Of a stretch of 28,733 nt of DNA, positions 1 to 7,000 are shown in pieces. The translations under genes and the position numbers were made by a program. Each line of letters opens with the position of its first letter. Position 1 is the stretch's first letter. The stretch lies in assembly GCA_036824465.1 (NCBI GenBank), contig DAITAC010000053.1, positions 1 through 28,733 on the forward strand, given 5' to 3'. Source of the DNA: JAKOQB01 sp036824465 (GTDB taxonomy: Bacteria > Pseudomonadota > Gammaproteobacteria > Burkholderiales > Burkholderiaceae_F). The notes under the pieces were generated by a model. It was not told the DNA's origin, did no database searches, and saw nothing but the letters and a program-made list of their open reading frames with translations.

Positions 1-16
1 GGGAATGACCGGTCAC

Positions 17-43
17 AAGGTTGAGCGGTCATCGCTCAACTTT
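17..43. terminator. Hairpin, possible intrinsic terminator
   Basis: The segment folds into a stem of GTTGAGCG (20-27) with CGCTCAAC (33-40) around a 5-nt loop. One G-T pair and two A-T pairs extend it to 11 pairs, and the right arm ends in TTT. A 10-bp perfect palindrome (TGACCGGTCA, 6-15) lies just before it. The T tract is short and no convincing gene ends here inside the window, so termination is only a guess. Confidence 0.25.
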
Positions 44-297
44 GCGCTTGCACTGATGGAATCCTGCAAGCGGACCATCGGGAACTCGAAACACAGGCCG
101 ACGCAAAAAGCTGCTTGGGCCTCAGTTCTTCAAGGGATCGAAGCGTCGCATTCGATTCAGACGCAACATCTGAGCCGCAAGTTTCGCCACTCTGAAGCGG
201 ACCTTCAAACGGCGGTTTCAGCTCCTATGCTTGAATCGTCGGGTCCGAAGTGCTCGCCGCAAAGCGCCTTGGCTTAAGTCATGTCTTCCGACGCAGC
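44..297. other. No recognisable gene
   Basis: This stretch precedes the 3' end of the antitoxin gene. A plus-strand open frame runs through 5-277, but its product resembles nothing I recognise and it has no clear ribosome-binding site. The bases look less GC-biased than the core genes further right, which fits accessory or remnant DNA. I see no RNA gene here. Confidence 0.3.
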
Positions 298-666
298 TCA
301 TGCAGCCAGCGGTTGCGGGGCCGTCAACCGCATATCGATGTGCACAGCGTCGAAAGGGCACACGACTCCGCCGCTGTCGGTACGCTCAACGAGACCCAAC
401 TCGGCCAGCACTTCCACATCATCATGGACGCGTCGCACGTCGCGCGCCACCCGGCGCGCCAGCTCCCGTACCGACATCGGTCCCTGACCTTGCAGCGCAT
501 GCATCAGAACCCAGCGACGCTCAGTGAGCTTGCCGAAGAAGCTTCCCGCACTCTCGAAATTGAGTACCTCGCCCTGATAGCTGCGTGCGGTGGCACGTTT
601 GCCCGCAGCGCGCAGCGCACTGCGCCAGTCGGCAGTCATCGTAATCATCAACGTTCGCTTCGTCAT
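298..666 (-). CDS. tumA: TumA-like antitoxin, winged-helix DNA-binding protein
   Basis: This 122-residue protein resembles the HVO_A0114-type winged-helix proteins that accompany TumE toxins. Residues from about 50 to 105 carry the helix-turn-helix: an ERRWVLMHAL helix, then MSVRELARRVARDVRRVHDD as the likely recognition segment, then an LAELGLVER wing. It probably binds and neutralises the toxin and represses the operon. Its ATG overlaps the toxin stop by 4 bp (ATGA) and has a GGAG ribosome-binding site about 7 bases upstream, so the two are translationally coupled. The toxin-first order is as seen in relatives. The family call is from pattern memory; the role is inferred from family and context. 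Confidence 0.68.
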   Translation of the reverse strand: MTKRTLMITMTADWRSALRAAGKRATARSYQGEVLNFESAGSFFGKLTERRWVLMHALQGQGPMSVRELARRVARDVRRVHDDVEVLAELGLVERTDSGGVVCPFDAVHIDMRLTAPQPLAA

Positions 667-950
667 GTCTTGCTCCTCGCCGCGTCGACGGCAGCAATGA
701 AGTCCTCGATCAATTGGTCGACCGAGGTGAAGATGTACGGTCGCTCGATTCCCGCGATGTGGCAGTGGTCGCCCTTGCCGCGTTCGTTGTCAAAACCGAC
801 CACCCGCACGCCGTCCATCGAGTAGGCGGCCCGATACTTGAACCCGTGACTGCTCGGTGGAATGGGCTCTGGCACGCGCCACACCACCAGTTCGATCACC
901 CCACCTTCTGGTGTCACGTCTTTGAAGCGCGTGATCAGTCTGGCCTTCAT
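663..950 (-). CDS. tumE: TumE-family toxin (formerly DUF6516)
   Basis: This 95-residue protein has features I associate with the TumE/DUF6516 toxin family: an early EGGVIELVVWRVPEP segment, a SSHGFKYRAAY segment, then FDNERGKGDHCHI and a C-terminal helix with DFIAAVDA. The charged GKGDH-x-H motif is the best candidate for an active site. I chose ATG at 950 because family members begin MKA; an in-frame TTG at 968 would add six residues and has no better ribosome-binding site. It overlaps the antitoxin gene by 4 bp. In this family the toxin inhibits growth unless the partner antitoxin is made; the molecular target cannot be read from sequence. Confidence 0.68.
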   Translation of the reverse strand: MKARLITRFKDVTPEGGVIELVVWRVPEPIPPSSHGFKYRAAYSMDGVRVVGFDNERGKGDHCHIAGIERPYIFTSVDQLIEDFIAAVDAARSKT

Positions 951-952
951 TG

Positions 953-987
953 TTGACAAGGATGCCAACGTTTGATGCTGTTGTCAA
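953..987. promoter_or_regulatory. Candidate operator/promoter of the toxin-antitoxin pair
   Basis: An inverted repeat TTGACAA (953-959) / TTGTCAA (981-987) lies directly upstream of the toxin ATG. It encloses a direct repeat of GATGC (961-965, 974-978) and the palindrome AACGTT (967-972). On the minus strand the outer arm supplies a good -35 hexamer (TTGACA), but I see no strong -10 at the right distance. The position suits autoregulation by the antitoxin; this is inference. Confidence 0.4.
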
Positions 988-1038
988 TTTAGTCAACGAT
1001 GTCGGCAACGCTGAATGCACGGTGAGCTCCCGGAACAC

Positions 1039-1248
1039 ACCATGGCCATGGACCTTCTACAGTCGGGCGTCGACCGTTCCGTGATCGCATTGTGGCTTGG
1101 GCATGAAAGCGTTGAAACGACACAGATCTATCTCGACGCATCACTCGCCATGAAAGAACAGGCGCTCGCAAAAACGACACCACTGCACGGCAGACCTGGA
1201 CGATATCAACCCAGTGACCAGCTTCTGGACTTCCTCAACAGTCTGTAG
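1039..1248 (+). pseudogene. ritC: Detached C-terminal segment of RitC tyrosine recombinase
   Basis: This frame encodes 69 residues typical of the end of a RIT tyrosine recombinase: TMAMDLLQSGVD, then ALWLGHESVETTQIY with the catalytic His and the nucleophilic Tyr nine residues later, then an AMKEQALAK tail. The frame stays open back to 1015, but the recombinase similarity begins only at the CAC codon at 1036-1038. It lies on the strand opposite to ritC, 10 bases before the inner ACTATGTCG end motif, which is where the end of an intact ritC would sit. It has no start signal of its own and cannot be active alone. It supplies exactly what the 1297-2169 gene lacks. Confidence 0.85.
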
Positions 1249-1258
1249 CGTCCAAAAA

Positions 1259-1366
1259 ACTATGTCGGGTCACCGCACGTCTGCAGCACGACGCGATCAG
1301 CACATTGCCCTCGTATCCGCAGACGCGCCTGGCCCATCGCAAGACATAGTCAGGAAGGGTAAATAG
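1259..1366. repeat. Left terminal repeat of the RIT element (inverted)
   Basis: The segment is bounded by ACTATGTCG (1259-1267) and the opposing GACATAGT (1343-1350), with a further ATAG (CTAT on the minus strand) at 1363-1366, 17 bases beyond. Imperfect arms inside also pair (CACGTCTGCAG against CGCGTCTGCGG). The same layout with similar spacing occurs at 4434-4538. These motifs are the likely recombinase binding and cleavage sites. In the present orientation the outermost motif abuts the broken ritC codon rather than external DNA. Confidence 0.65.
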
Positions 1367-2169
1367 TGTCGCAGGGTGTGGGGCGAGACGCGCTTCTTCA
1401 GGAGGCTTGGCTCCTCTGCGGCGGCCCGTCTCACAGCCAGCTGCAGACGTTGGGCGACGTTGGACCTGTGCATCGCCTGCCCATCACGGTTGGGCAGCAA
1501 GGCTGCCTCGCCCCGCAGCAGCGGGTTCAGCCGCAACCAGGACCGGATTTCCACGACCGTGCTGTCCCACAGCGGTATGGATCGCAGCTTGCGCCCCTTG
1601 CCGTGCAGGTGCACGCAGGCGCCGCCATCCAGGATGACATCGACCACGCGCACGCCGATGATCTCGGAGACGCGAGCGCCTGTGTTGTAGAGCATGGCCA
1701 GCAGCAGATGATCGCGCTGCGAGGCCCAACTCGCGCCCGGCTGCCCGAGCACCGCCGCGATCTCCGCCCGGTTAAGGAAGCCCAGCATCGGCCGCTCGAA
1801 CCGCTTCATCGGTACCGCCAGCGCCCGCTCGATATCGTGCAGCGAGGCCACGTCACGACGAGCGGCGAACTTCAGGAACGCGCGCAACGCGGTGAGCCTC
1901 AGGTTGCGGCTGCGAACCGCGTTCTTGCGACCGCGCTCCAGGTGATCGAGGAATGCCAGGATCAGAGCGGGCTGGATGTCGGCAAGGTGCATGGCCGTCG
2001 GCGCTGAGCCCAGCTTGCGGCTGGCGAAGTCCAGGAACAACATCAGCGCGTCGCGGTAGCAGGCCACTGTGCGCGGGCTGACCGCGCGTTGTGCGACCAG
2101 GTACTCGGTGAAGAACTGCTGGACCAGCGCCGCGAACGACGGTGGCCTCGATGCGGCGGTCCTACGCAT
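1297..2169 (-). pseudogene. ritC: RitC tyrosine recombinase, 5' part (truncated)
   Basis: The frame gives 290 residues, of which the first 268 are recombinase: a SAM-like core-binding domain (about 12-120, with LVAQRAVSPRTVACYRDAL), then the catalytic domain with Arg166 in NTGARVSE, Lys191 in HGKGRK and the box HTLRH at 264-268. After His268 the frame runs into 22 unrelated residues and stops, so the second catalytic His and Tyr are missing. The start ATG overlaps the ritB stop by 8 bp and has GGAGG upstream. The missing end lies on the plus strand at 1039-1248, and joining the two after His268 gives a 337-residue protein. As it stands the product should be catalytically dead. Confidence 0.85.
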
Positions 2170-3139
2170 CTGGCGCCTCCGCCTGCGACATGAACGACGC
2201 GAAGCGACCGGCGGCTGTCGCCATCAACTCCGGAACGGCCGAGAGGTACCAGTAGGTGTTGGTCACCATCGCGTGACCGACGTAGGTCGACAGCGACAGC
2301 ATGGCTTGATCGATGTCCACGCCTTGCGCCTGCCACTGCGCGATGCGTCTCACCACGAAGGTGTGCCGAAGATCGTGGATCCGCGGGGCATGGTGCGTGC
2401 CACGGTTGCGCCAGCCCAGTTGCCGGCGCAGTTCACCAAAGACGCGATGGACCTGGCGGTCGCCCAGTGGCAGTCCGCGCAGTCGACCTCGGGTACCGAT
2501 GAAGAACGCGGCATCCTCCGCGGCAGGCCCGCCCGCCAGGTCGCGCATCCAGCGATACCGCCGCAGGGCGTCCACCGTGCTGGCATGCATGGGCACCTGG
2601 CGCGACTTGCCGAACTTGGTCTGGTGGATGCTCAGCATTCCGGCCTTGAGGTCGACATCCAGGTTGCGCAGCGCAAGCGCCTCGCCGATGCGCAGACCCG
2701 TAGCAGCGATCAGGCCGAACAGCGTCTCGAAGACGGTGCCGCGCAGCCCGGGCGCAGGCCCGAGCCGTCGCGCCCCGGCCAGCAGGTCGACGATCTCCTG
2801 CTCGCTGTAGATGTGCGGCGCCTGTCGCTCTGGCAGCCGTCCGAAGATCGTGTCATCGGGCACCTCGGTGCGCGGCTCGAACTGTTGCAGCCAGCGCATG
2901 AACGTGCGCAGCTTCTTCAGCCGCCGTGCCCAGGTATGCGGGTCAGTGCTGGCATGGCGGTCGCGTCGCGCCCAGTCGGCCATGAGCTCTACCGTCAATG
3001 GCCCGCGGTGGCCAACCGCGCGAACGTGGCGCGCGAAGCTGCGCAAGTTGTATGCATCGTTGCGGACGGAGAATCCCAACCGGCGACGATCGGCCAGATA
3101 CCGCTCGACGCGCGCTTGCAGGGAGGTGGTCGCGCTCAT
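2162..3139 (-). CDS. ritB: RitB tyrosine recombinase
   Basis: This 325-residue site-specific recombinase is the second gene of the RIT trio. It has an N-terminal core-binding domain (LADRRRLGFSVRNDAYNLRSF) and a complete catalytic set: Arg150 in AATGLRIGEA, Lys175 in TKFGKSR, HDLRH at 255-259, His289 in VGHAM and Tyr298 nine residues later in YWYLS. It would cut and rejoin DNA through a 3'-phosphotyrosine bond at the element ends. I chose ATG at 3139, which overlaps the ritA stop (ATGA) and has GGGGAG seven bases upstream, over a GTG at 3157. The gene overlaps ritC by 8 bp. No damage is visible. Confidence 0.87.
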   Translation of the reverse strand: MSATTSLQARVERYLADRRRLGFSVRNDAYNLRSFARHVRAVGHRGPLTVELMADWARRDRHASTDPHTWARRLKKLRTFMRWLQQFEPRTEVPDDTIFGRLPERQAPHIYSEQEIVDLLAGARRLGPAPGLRGTVFETLFGLIAATGLRIGEALALRNLDVDLKAGMLSIHQTKFGKSRQVPMHASTVDALRRYRWMRDLAGGPAAEDAAFFIGTRGRLRGLPLGDRQVHRVFGELRRQLGWRNRGTHHAPRIHDLRHTFVVRRIAQWQAQGVDIDQAMLSLSTYVGHAMVTNTYWYLSAVPELMATAAGRFASFMSQAEAPDA

Positions 3140-4389
3140 GCTGCGCTCCCCGGCCACGGCAACGCCACCACGGCCAGCTTGCGGCTGTCGAGCTTGGCGT
3201 AAATCATCGTGGTGTTCAGCGAGCGATGGCGCAGCACGTCGGCGACCTCCTTCAGTGACGAGCCGCCGGCCAGCAGCCGGTTGGCCATCGTGTGACGCAG
3301 CAGGTGCGAGCGCGTGTAGGGCAGCCCGGCACGCTCATAGGCCTGGCGAATCGTCTTGCGCACGAGATCGGGGCCGACGGGTTCGTCGCGTGGCGCGATG
3401 TGGCGAACGAAGACGGCGCGGTTACTGGTCTTGGGGCGCTCGTGCTTCAGGTATGCGGCGATGGCCTCACCGGTGGCAGCCGGCAGCGGCAAAACGTCCT
3501 CGCGGCGGCCCTTGGTACGGCGCAGCGTGATCGTGCCGGCGCGCCAGTCGATGTCGTTCAGACTGAGCCGTGCCACCTCTCCGCTGCGAAGGCCGAGGTC
3601 GAGGGCGCAGCGCACGATGGCGTCGGCGCGTCGCATCGAGCGCCCGGACTGGCCAAGCGATGCGACCAACTGCTCGACTTCGTCAGCCGTCAACGTCTTC
3701 GGCAGCGAGGACAGCGACCAGTTGGCCGGGTAGGACACCGCTCCGATCAGTCCGTGAACGAGATCGCCGAGCGAGGCGCGGTAGCGGAAGTAACCGCGCA
3801 GCGAGGCCACCACCGATCCGGCGCTGGCCGGCTTGCGGTAGAACTTGGCTTGCTGGGCGAAGAAGCGGCGAACGTGCTCGGGCTTGATCGCAGCGATGTC
3901 GATGGCGCTGCAGCCGAAACGAGCGGTCAGCAGCCGCCCGACGATGCGCAGCGCCATGTCCCGGGTCTTGGGCGCCAGGCCACGTACGCCGGCCATGTAC
4001 TCGTCGTAGCGGCGGAGTTCCTCATCCACCGGCGTTGTGCCGATCGGCGGCGGCGCAATGGCTCCTTGCGAGCGAAGCACGATCAGCAGGTGTCCCAGTG
4101 CCGCGCTGTGGTCGCCCCGATCGTGGCGCGCCGGTCCAGCGCAGTTGCAGTTCGGGAGGTGATCATCGAGGAACTCGCCGATCGACCCTTCGTCGATCTG
4201 GTTGAGCCGCAGACGCCGGCCTTGTGCCCACCACGCGAAATGCGTGATGCCAGCCAAGTACTTGGCGGACGTGCTCGACGCGTACCTGCGCTCGGTCAGA
4301 AAGTGCTTGAACTCATCAGCGTACGGCCCGATTGGCCCGTTGGCGAGCAAGTCGATGTCGGTGCTGCAAGAACGGCGAACGGTATCCAT
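3136..4389 (-). CDS. ritA: RitA tyrosine recombinase
   Basis: This 417-residue recombinase is the first gene of the trio and is transcribed from just inside the right terminal repeat. The catalytic residues are all present: Arg268 in LGLRSGEV, Lys293 in RTKGRR, HLLRH at 362-366, His388 and Tyr397 in HRSLNTTMIY. The N-terminal 250 residues hold two helical DNA-binding segments, longer than in RitB and RitC as expected for the trio. The ATG at 4389 is preceded by GGAGG five bases upstream, so it is preferred to a GTG at 4413. The stop overlaps the ritB start. The three proteins are thought to act together in moving RIT elements, so loss of RitC may leave RitA and RitB idle. Confidence 0.87.
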   Translation of the reverse strand: MDTVRRSCSTDIDLLANGPIGPYADEFKHFLTERRYASSTSAKYLAGITHFAWWAQGRRLRLNQIDEGSIGEFLDDHLPNCNCAGPARHDRGDHSAALGHLLIVLRSQGAIAPPPIGTTPVDEELRRYDEYMAGVRGLAPKTRDMALRIVGRLLTARFGCSAIDIAAIKPEHVRRFFAQQAKFYRKPASAGSVVASLRGYFRYRASLGDLVHGLIGAVSYPANWSLSSLPKTLTADEVEQLVASLGQSGRSMRRADAIVRCALDLGLRSGEVARLSLNDIDWRAGTITLRRTKGRREDVLPLPAATGEAIAAYLKHERPKTSNRAVFVRHIAPRDEPVGPDLVRKTIRQAYERAGLPYTRSHLLRHTMANRLLAGGSSLKEVADVLRHRSLNTTMIYAKLDSRKLAVVALPWPGSAA

Positions 4390-4433
4390 GGTGGCCTCCA
4401 GAAGCGGGACCACCAGTGCACCTGGCAGCTGAA

Positions 4434-4538
4434 ACTATGTCGAGATCTGCGTTGGGCTACCCAGCCACGAGCCGCACCACGCCTGGAAAACCGCCATCTT
4501 CGCCGGACCACCTGCGCATAGTTGTGATCTGCGCATAG
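4434..4538. repeat. Right terminal repeat of the RIT element
   Basis: ACTATGTCGAG starts at 4434, 44 bases upstream of the ritA ATG. An opposing GCATAGT ends at 4522, and a further CATAG ends at 4538. On the minus strand the two outer copies start 17 bases apart, exactly as at the left end, and the inner copy is 88 bases away (91 on the left). The region also contains the repeated block GATCTGCG (4444-4451 and 4526-4533). It probably holds the recombinase sites of this end and the ritA promoter; no clear -35/-10 pair was seen. Confidence 0.65.
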
Positions 4539-4922
4539 GGGTCGGTTCCGGCTGGTGATCAAAGCGTAAAGCCGTCGTTCACCACCACGATTGCAGCATG
4601 ACCTTTCTCGGCGGCCCGCCACTGCGCCCGGCCGGGCTGCGTGGTGCTAGATGGCTTGCCGCTTTGAGGCATCGCACGCGTCAGCGACACGCGGACGACG
4701 GGGCTCACAAAATAGAGACCCTTGCGCTCCGCTGCCGCCGATTGCTTTAGCGCTGCGCTTCCGCAAATGCGCCGGCTAATAGACGCGGCGCACTTCGTGC
4801 ACTCGGCGCGCGCGCTCACCTTTCGCTTTCGAATCGACAGTCGCAGGCCGCTCGAACCCGTCTCGGAATTGCCAGCCGGCGGAGATTCTCAGTTGGCCCA
4901 TTGGCTTCGGTAATCTTCGCGC
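4539..4922. other. Intergenic gap without a recognisable gene
   Basis: About 380 bases separate the RIT end from the dehydrogenase gene. A minus-strand open frame (4559-4819) predicts 86 residues, low in familiar motifs and without a ribosome-binding site, so I do not call it. A 12-bp perfect palindrome (GCCCGGCCGGGC, 4626-4637) is present. The last part presumably holds the promoter of 4923. No RNA gene is evident. Confidence 0.3.
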
Positions 4923-6068
4923 GTGACGGATCGAACCTTGAACGCCGATGTTGTCGTGATCGGCGCCGGCATTGCCGGCGCATCGATCGCCTATGAGCTC
5001 GCGGCGCACCGGCGCGTGATACTCCTCGAGCGTGAGACGCATCCGGGCTATCACACGACCGGACGCTCGGCGGCGATGTACGCGCCGTCCTACGGCAATC
5101 CAGTCGTGCGCGCGCTGACGCGCGCCAGCCGGGCGTTCTATGACGCGCCGCCCACCGGGTTCACCGATGTGCCGCTCCTGATCGCGCGCGGCATGCTCTT
5201 CATCGGCGCGGCCGAACGCACGGAGGAAGCGCGCCAGATGTTGGCCGAGCCCGAGCTTGCACGCATCCTGAAGGCGCTGACGGTCGATGAGGTCATCGCC
5301 TGGATACCGATCATGCGGCGCGCCGCCTGCGTGTACGCGCTGCTCGACGAAACCTCGAAGGACATCGATGCGAACGCCTTGCACATGGGCTATCTGCGCG
5401 CCTTGAAAGCGCGCGGCGGCGATACCGTGACCAGCGCCTGCGTGTGCGCGCTTGAAGGCGACGCCGGCGGCTGGCACGTCGATGCGGGGATTCGACAACT
5501 GCGGGCGCCGATCGTGGTCAACGCCGGCGGCGCCTGGGTCGATGAGATCGCGCAGATGGCGGGTCTCGCACCGGTTGGTATGCGGCCGCTGCGGCGCACG
5601 GCATTGATCGTCGATGCACCGGCCGGCATCGACGTCACGCGCTGGCCGGCGACGATCGAGATCGCCGAAACGTTCTACTTCAAGCCCGATGCCGGCCGGC
5701 TGCTGCTGTGCCCGGCGGACGAGACACCGTCGCCGCCGTGCGATGCGCAGCCGGAAGAACTCGACGTAGCGCTCGCGGTCGATCACTTCGAACGGGCGAC
5801 GGCGCAGTCGGTGAAGCGTGTGATTCGCAAGTGGGCCGGACTGCGCACCTTCGCGCCGGATCGTTCGCCGGTGGTCGGTTTCGACCCGCGCGCGCCCGGG
5901 TTCTTCTGGATGGCCGGGCAGGGCGGCTATGGCTTGCAGATGGGCCCGGCACTCGCGCGCGCGGCAGCGGCACTGCTGCTCGAGCGGCCGCTGCCGGCGG
6001 ATATCGAAGCGGAGGGGGTCGAGGTGGCGGCGATCAATCCGCAACGGCTGCTCGGTGCGCGCGCGTGA
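4923..6068 (+). CDS. dauA: DauA-like FAD-dependent D-amino-acid dehydrogenase
   Basis: This 381-residue flavoprotein is of the DAO superfamily and closest in pattern to D-arginine dehydrogenase DauA, which oxidises D-arginine and other D-amino acids to 2-oxo acids and ammonia and passes electrons to the respiratory chain. The N-terminus has the Rossmann motif VVIGAGIAGAS (11-21), then LLERE (34-38) and PGYHTTGRSAA (41-51), a DauA signature. Later segments ETFYFKPDAG and WAGLRTF match the substrate-binding Tyr and Arg of the family. C-terminal GQGGYGLQ contacts FAD. Start is GTG with a weak ribosome-binding site. The next gene starts inside its stop (GTGA). No dauB or dauR homologue is adjacent, so exact substrate remains open. 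Confidence 0.75.
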   Translation: MTDRTLNADVVVIGAGIAGASIAYELAAHRRVILLERETHPGYHTTGRSAAMYAPSYGNPVVRALTRASRAFYDAPPTGFTDVPLLIARGMLFIGAAERTEEARQMLAEPELARILKALTVDEVIAWIPIMRRAACVYALLDETSKDIDANALHMGYLRALKARGGDTVTSACVCALEGDAGGWHVDAGIRQLRAPIVVNAGGAWVDEIAQMAGLAPVGMRPLRRTALIVDAPAGIDVTRWPATIEIAETFYFKPDAGRLLLCPADETPSPPCDAQPEELDVALAVDHFERATAQSVKRVIRKWAGLRTFAPDRSPVVGFDPRAPGFFWMAGQGGYGLQMGPALARAAAALLLERPLPADIEAEGVEVAAINPQRLLGARA

Positions 6069-7000
6069 TCGATCGCCGCACTTCGCTGCTGCTCACGTTG
6101 CCGCCGCTCTTCTGGGCCGGCAACGCCGTGTTTGCGCGGCTGCTGGTGGGCGAGGTTCCGCCACTGGCGCTTTCGCTGTTGCGCTGGGTGATTGCGCTGG
6201 CCATGCTGCTGCCCTTTGCGTGGAGCGCGCTGCGAGAGCATGCGGACGCACTGCTGGCGGAATGGAAAGCGATCGCGCTGCTCGGCGTGCTCGGTATTGG
6301 TGGCTACAACACGTTCCAGTACCTCGCGGTGCAGACCTCGACGGCGCTCAATGTCACGCTGATCGCGTCGTCAACGCCGGTTTTCATTCTTGCCGTCGGC
6401 GCGCTGTTCTTCAGCGAACGCACGCGCGCTGCGCAGTGGCTCGGCGCCGGGCTGTCAGTGCTCGGTGTACTGGTCGTGCTGACGCGCGGCGATCCGGCCA
6501 ACCTGCTGCGCCTGGCGTTCGTCCCGGGCGATCTGATGATGCTGGCCGCCAATCTCACCTGGACCCTCTATACGTGGCTGTTGCGCAAGCACCGGCCGGA
6601 TCTGCCATTCGCACCACTTCTCGTGATGCAGATGATGTTCGGTCTGCTGGCGATCGCGCCGCTGGCCGCGGCAGAATCGCTGCTGGGAGCCGCACCGATT
6701 CACTGGAGCGCGACCGTGGTCGTGGTGCTGCTTTACATCGCACTGCTTCCGTCGATCGTTGCCTACTACTGCTGGGATCAGGGTATCAAGCGCGTCGGTG
6801 CGGTCATACCGGTCTATTTCGCGAACCTGACGCCGCTGTTTGCGGCCGCGTTGTCGACGCTGCTGCTGGGTGAGGCGCCGCACCTGTATCACGCGGTCGC
6901 GCTGGCGATGATCGTGGGTGGCATTCACCTCGCCATGCGCTCGGCCACTAAGAGCGCCGCCGCAATGCGGGCGGCAGCGGCGCCTCGAATAGATCGGTGA
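6065..7000 (+). CDS. EamA/DMT-family exporter
   Basis: This 311-residue inner-membrane protein has about ten hydrophobic helices and two EamA repeats. The first begins PPLFWAGNAVFARLL, with LRWVIAL and GYNTFQYLAVQ; the second begins PGDLMMLAANLTWTLYTWL and has the typical YYCWDQGIKRVGA and FANLTPLFAAALSTLLLGE. Members export amino acids or other metabolites. GTG at 6065 overlaps the upstream stop (GTGA), so I chose it over far-upstream starts in the same frame, which run antisense-like through the dehydrogenase gene. Coupling to a D-amino-acid dehydrogenase suggests an amino-acid-related substrate, but that is inference. Its last 53 bases overlap the convergent flavin reductase gene. Confidence 0.82.
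   Translation: MIDRRTSLLLTLPPLFWAGNAVFARLLVGEVPPLALSLLRWVIALAMLLPFAWSALREHADALLAEWKAIALLGVLGIGGYNTFQYLAVQTSTALNVTLIASSTPVFILAVGALFFSERTRAAQWLGAGLSVLGVLVVLTRGDPANLLRLAFVPGDLMMLAANLTWTLYTWLLRKHRPDLPFAPLLVMQMMFGLLAIAPLAAAESLLGAAPIHWSATVVVVLLYIALLPSIVAYYCWDQGIKRVGAVIPVYFANLTPLFAAALSTLLLGEAPHLYHAVALAMIVGGIHLAMRSATKSAAAMRAAAAPRIDR

Larger units (their letters stand above)
1035..4538 (-). mobile_element. RIT (recombinase-in-trio) element with rearranged left end
   Basis: Three tyrosine-recombinase genes overlap head to tail on the minus strand (ritA 4389-3136, ritB 3139-2162, ritC from 2169), the hallmark of RIT elements. Both ends carry the same design: an outermost CTAT, a second CTATG starting 17 bases further in, and about 90 bases later an inverted copy reading AAACTATGTCG(A/G)G toward the genes' outside. 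On the right these copies sit at 4538, 4522-4516 and 4434; on the left at 1366, 1350-1343 and 1259. The left end is inverted together with the tail of ritC (1039-1365). Restoring it gives an element of about 3.5 kb (1038-4538), a normal RIT size. No target duplication could be recognised. Confidence 0.8.

Noticed and set aside
2069..4521. Plus-strand open frames across ritA and ritB
   Set aside because: They are antisense shadows of intact recombinase genes with complete catalytic residues.
4559..4819. Minus-strand frame of 86 codons beside the RIT end
   Set aside because: No ribosome-binding site, no recognisable domain, and composition like other spurious frames.
4776..6044. Long open frame (422 codons) on the minus strand
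   Set aside because: It is antisense to the DauA-like dehydrogenase, is Arg/His-rich with no domain pattern, and is a by-product of GC-biased third positions.
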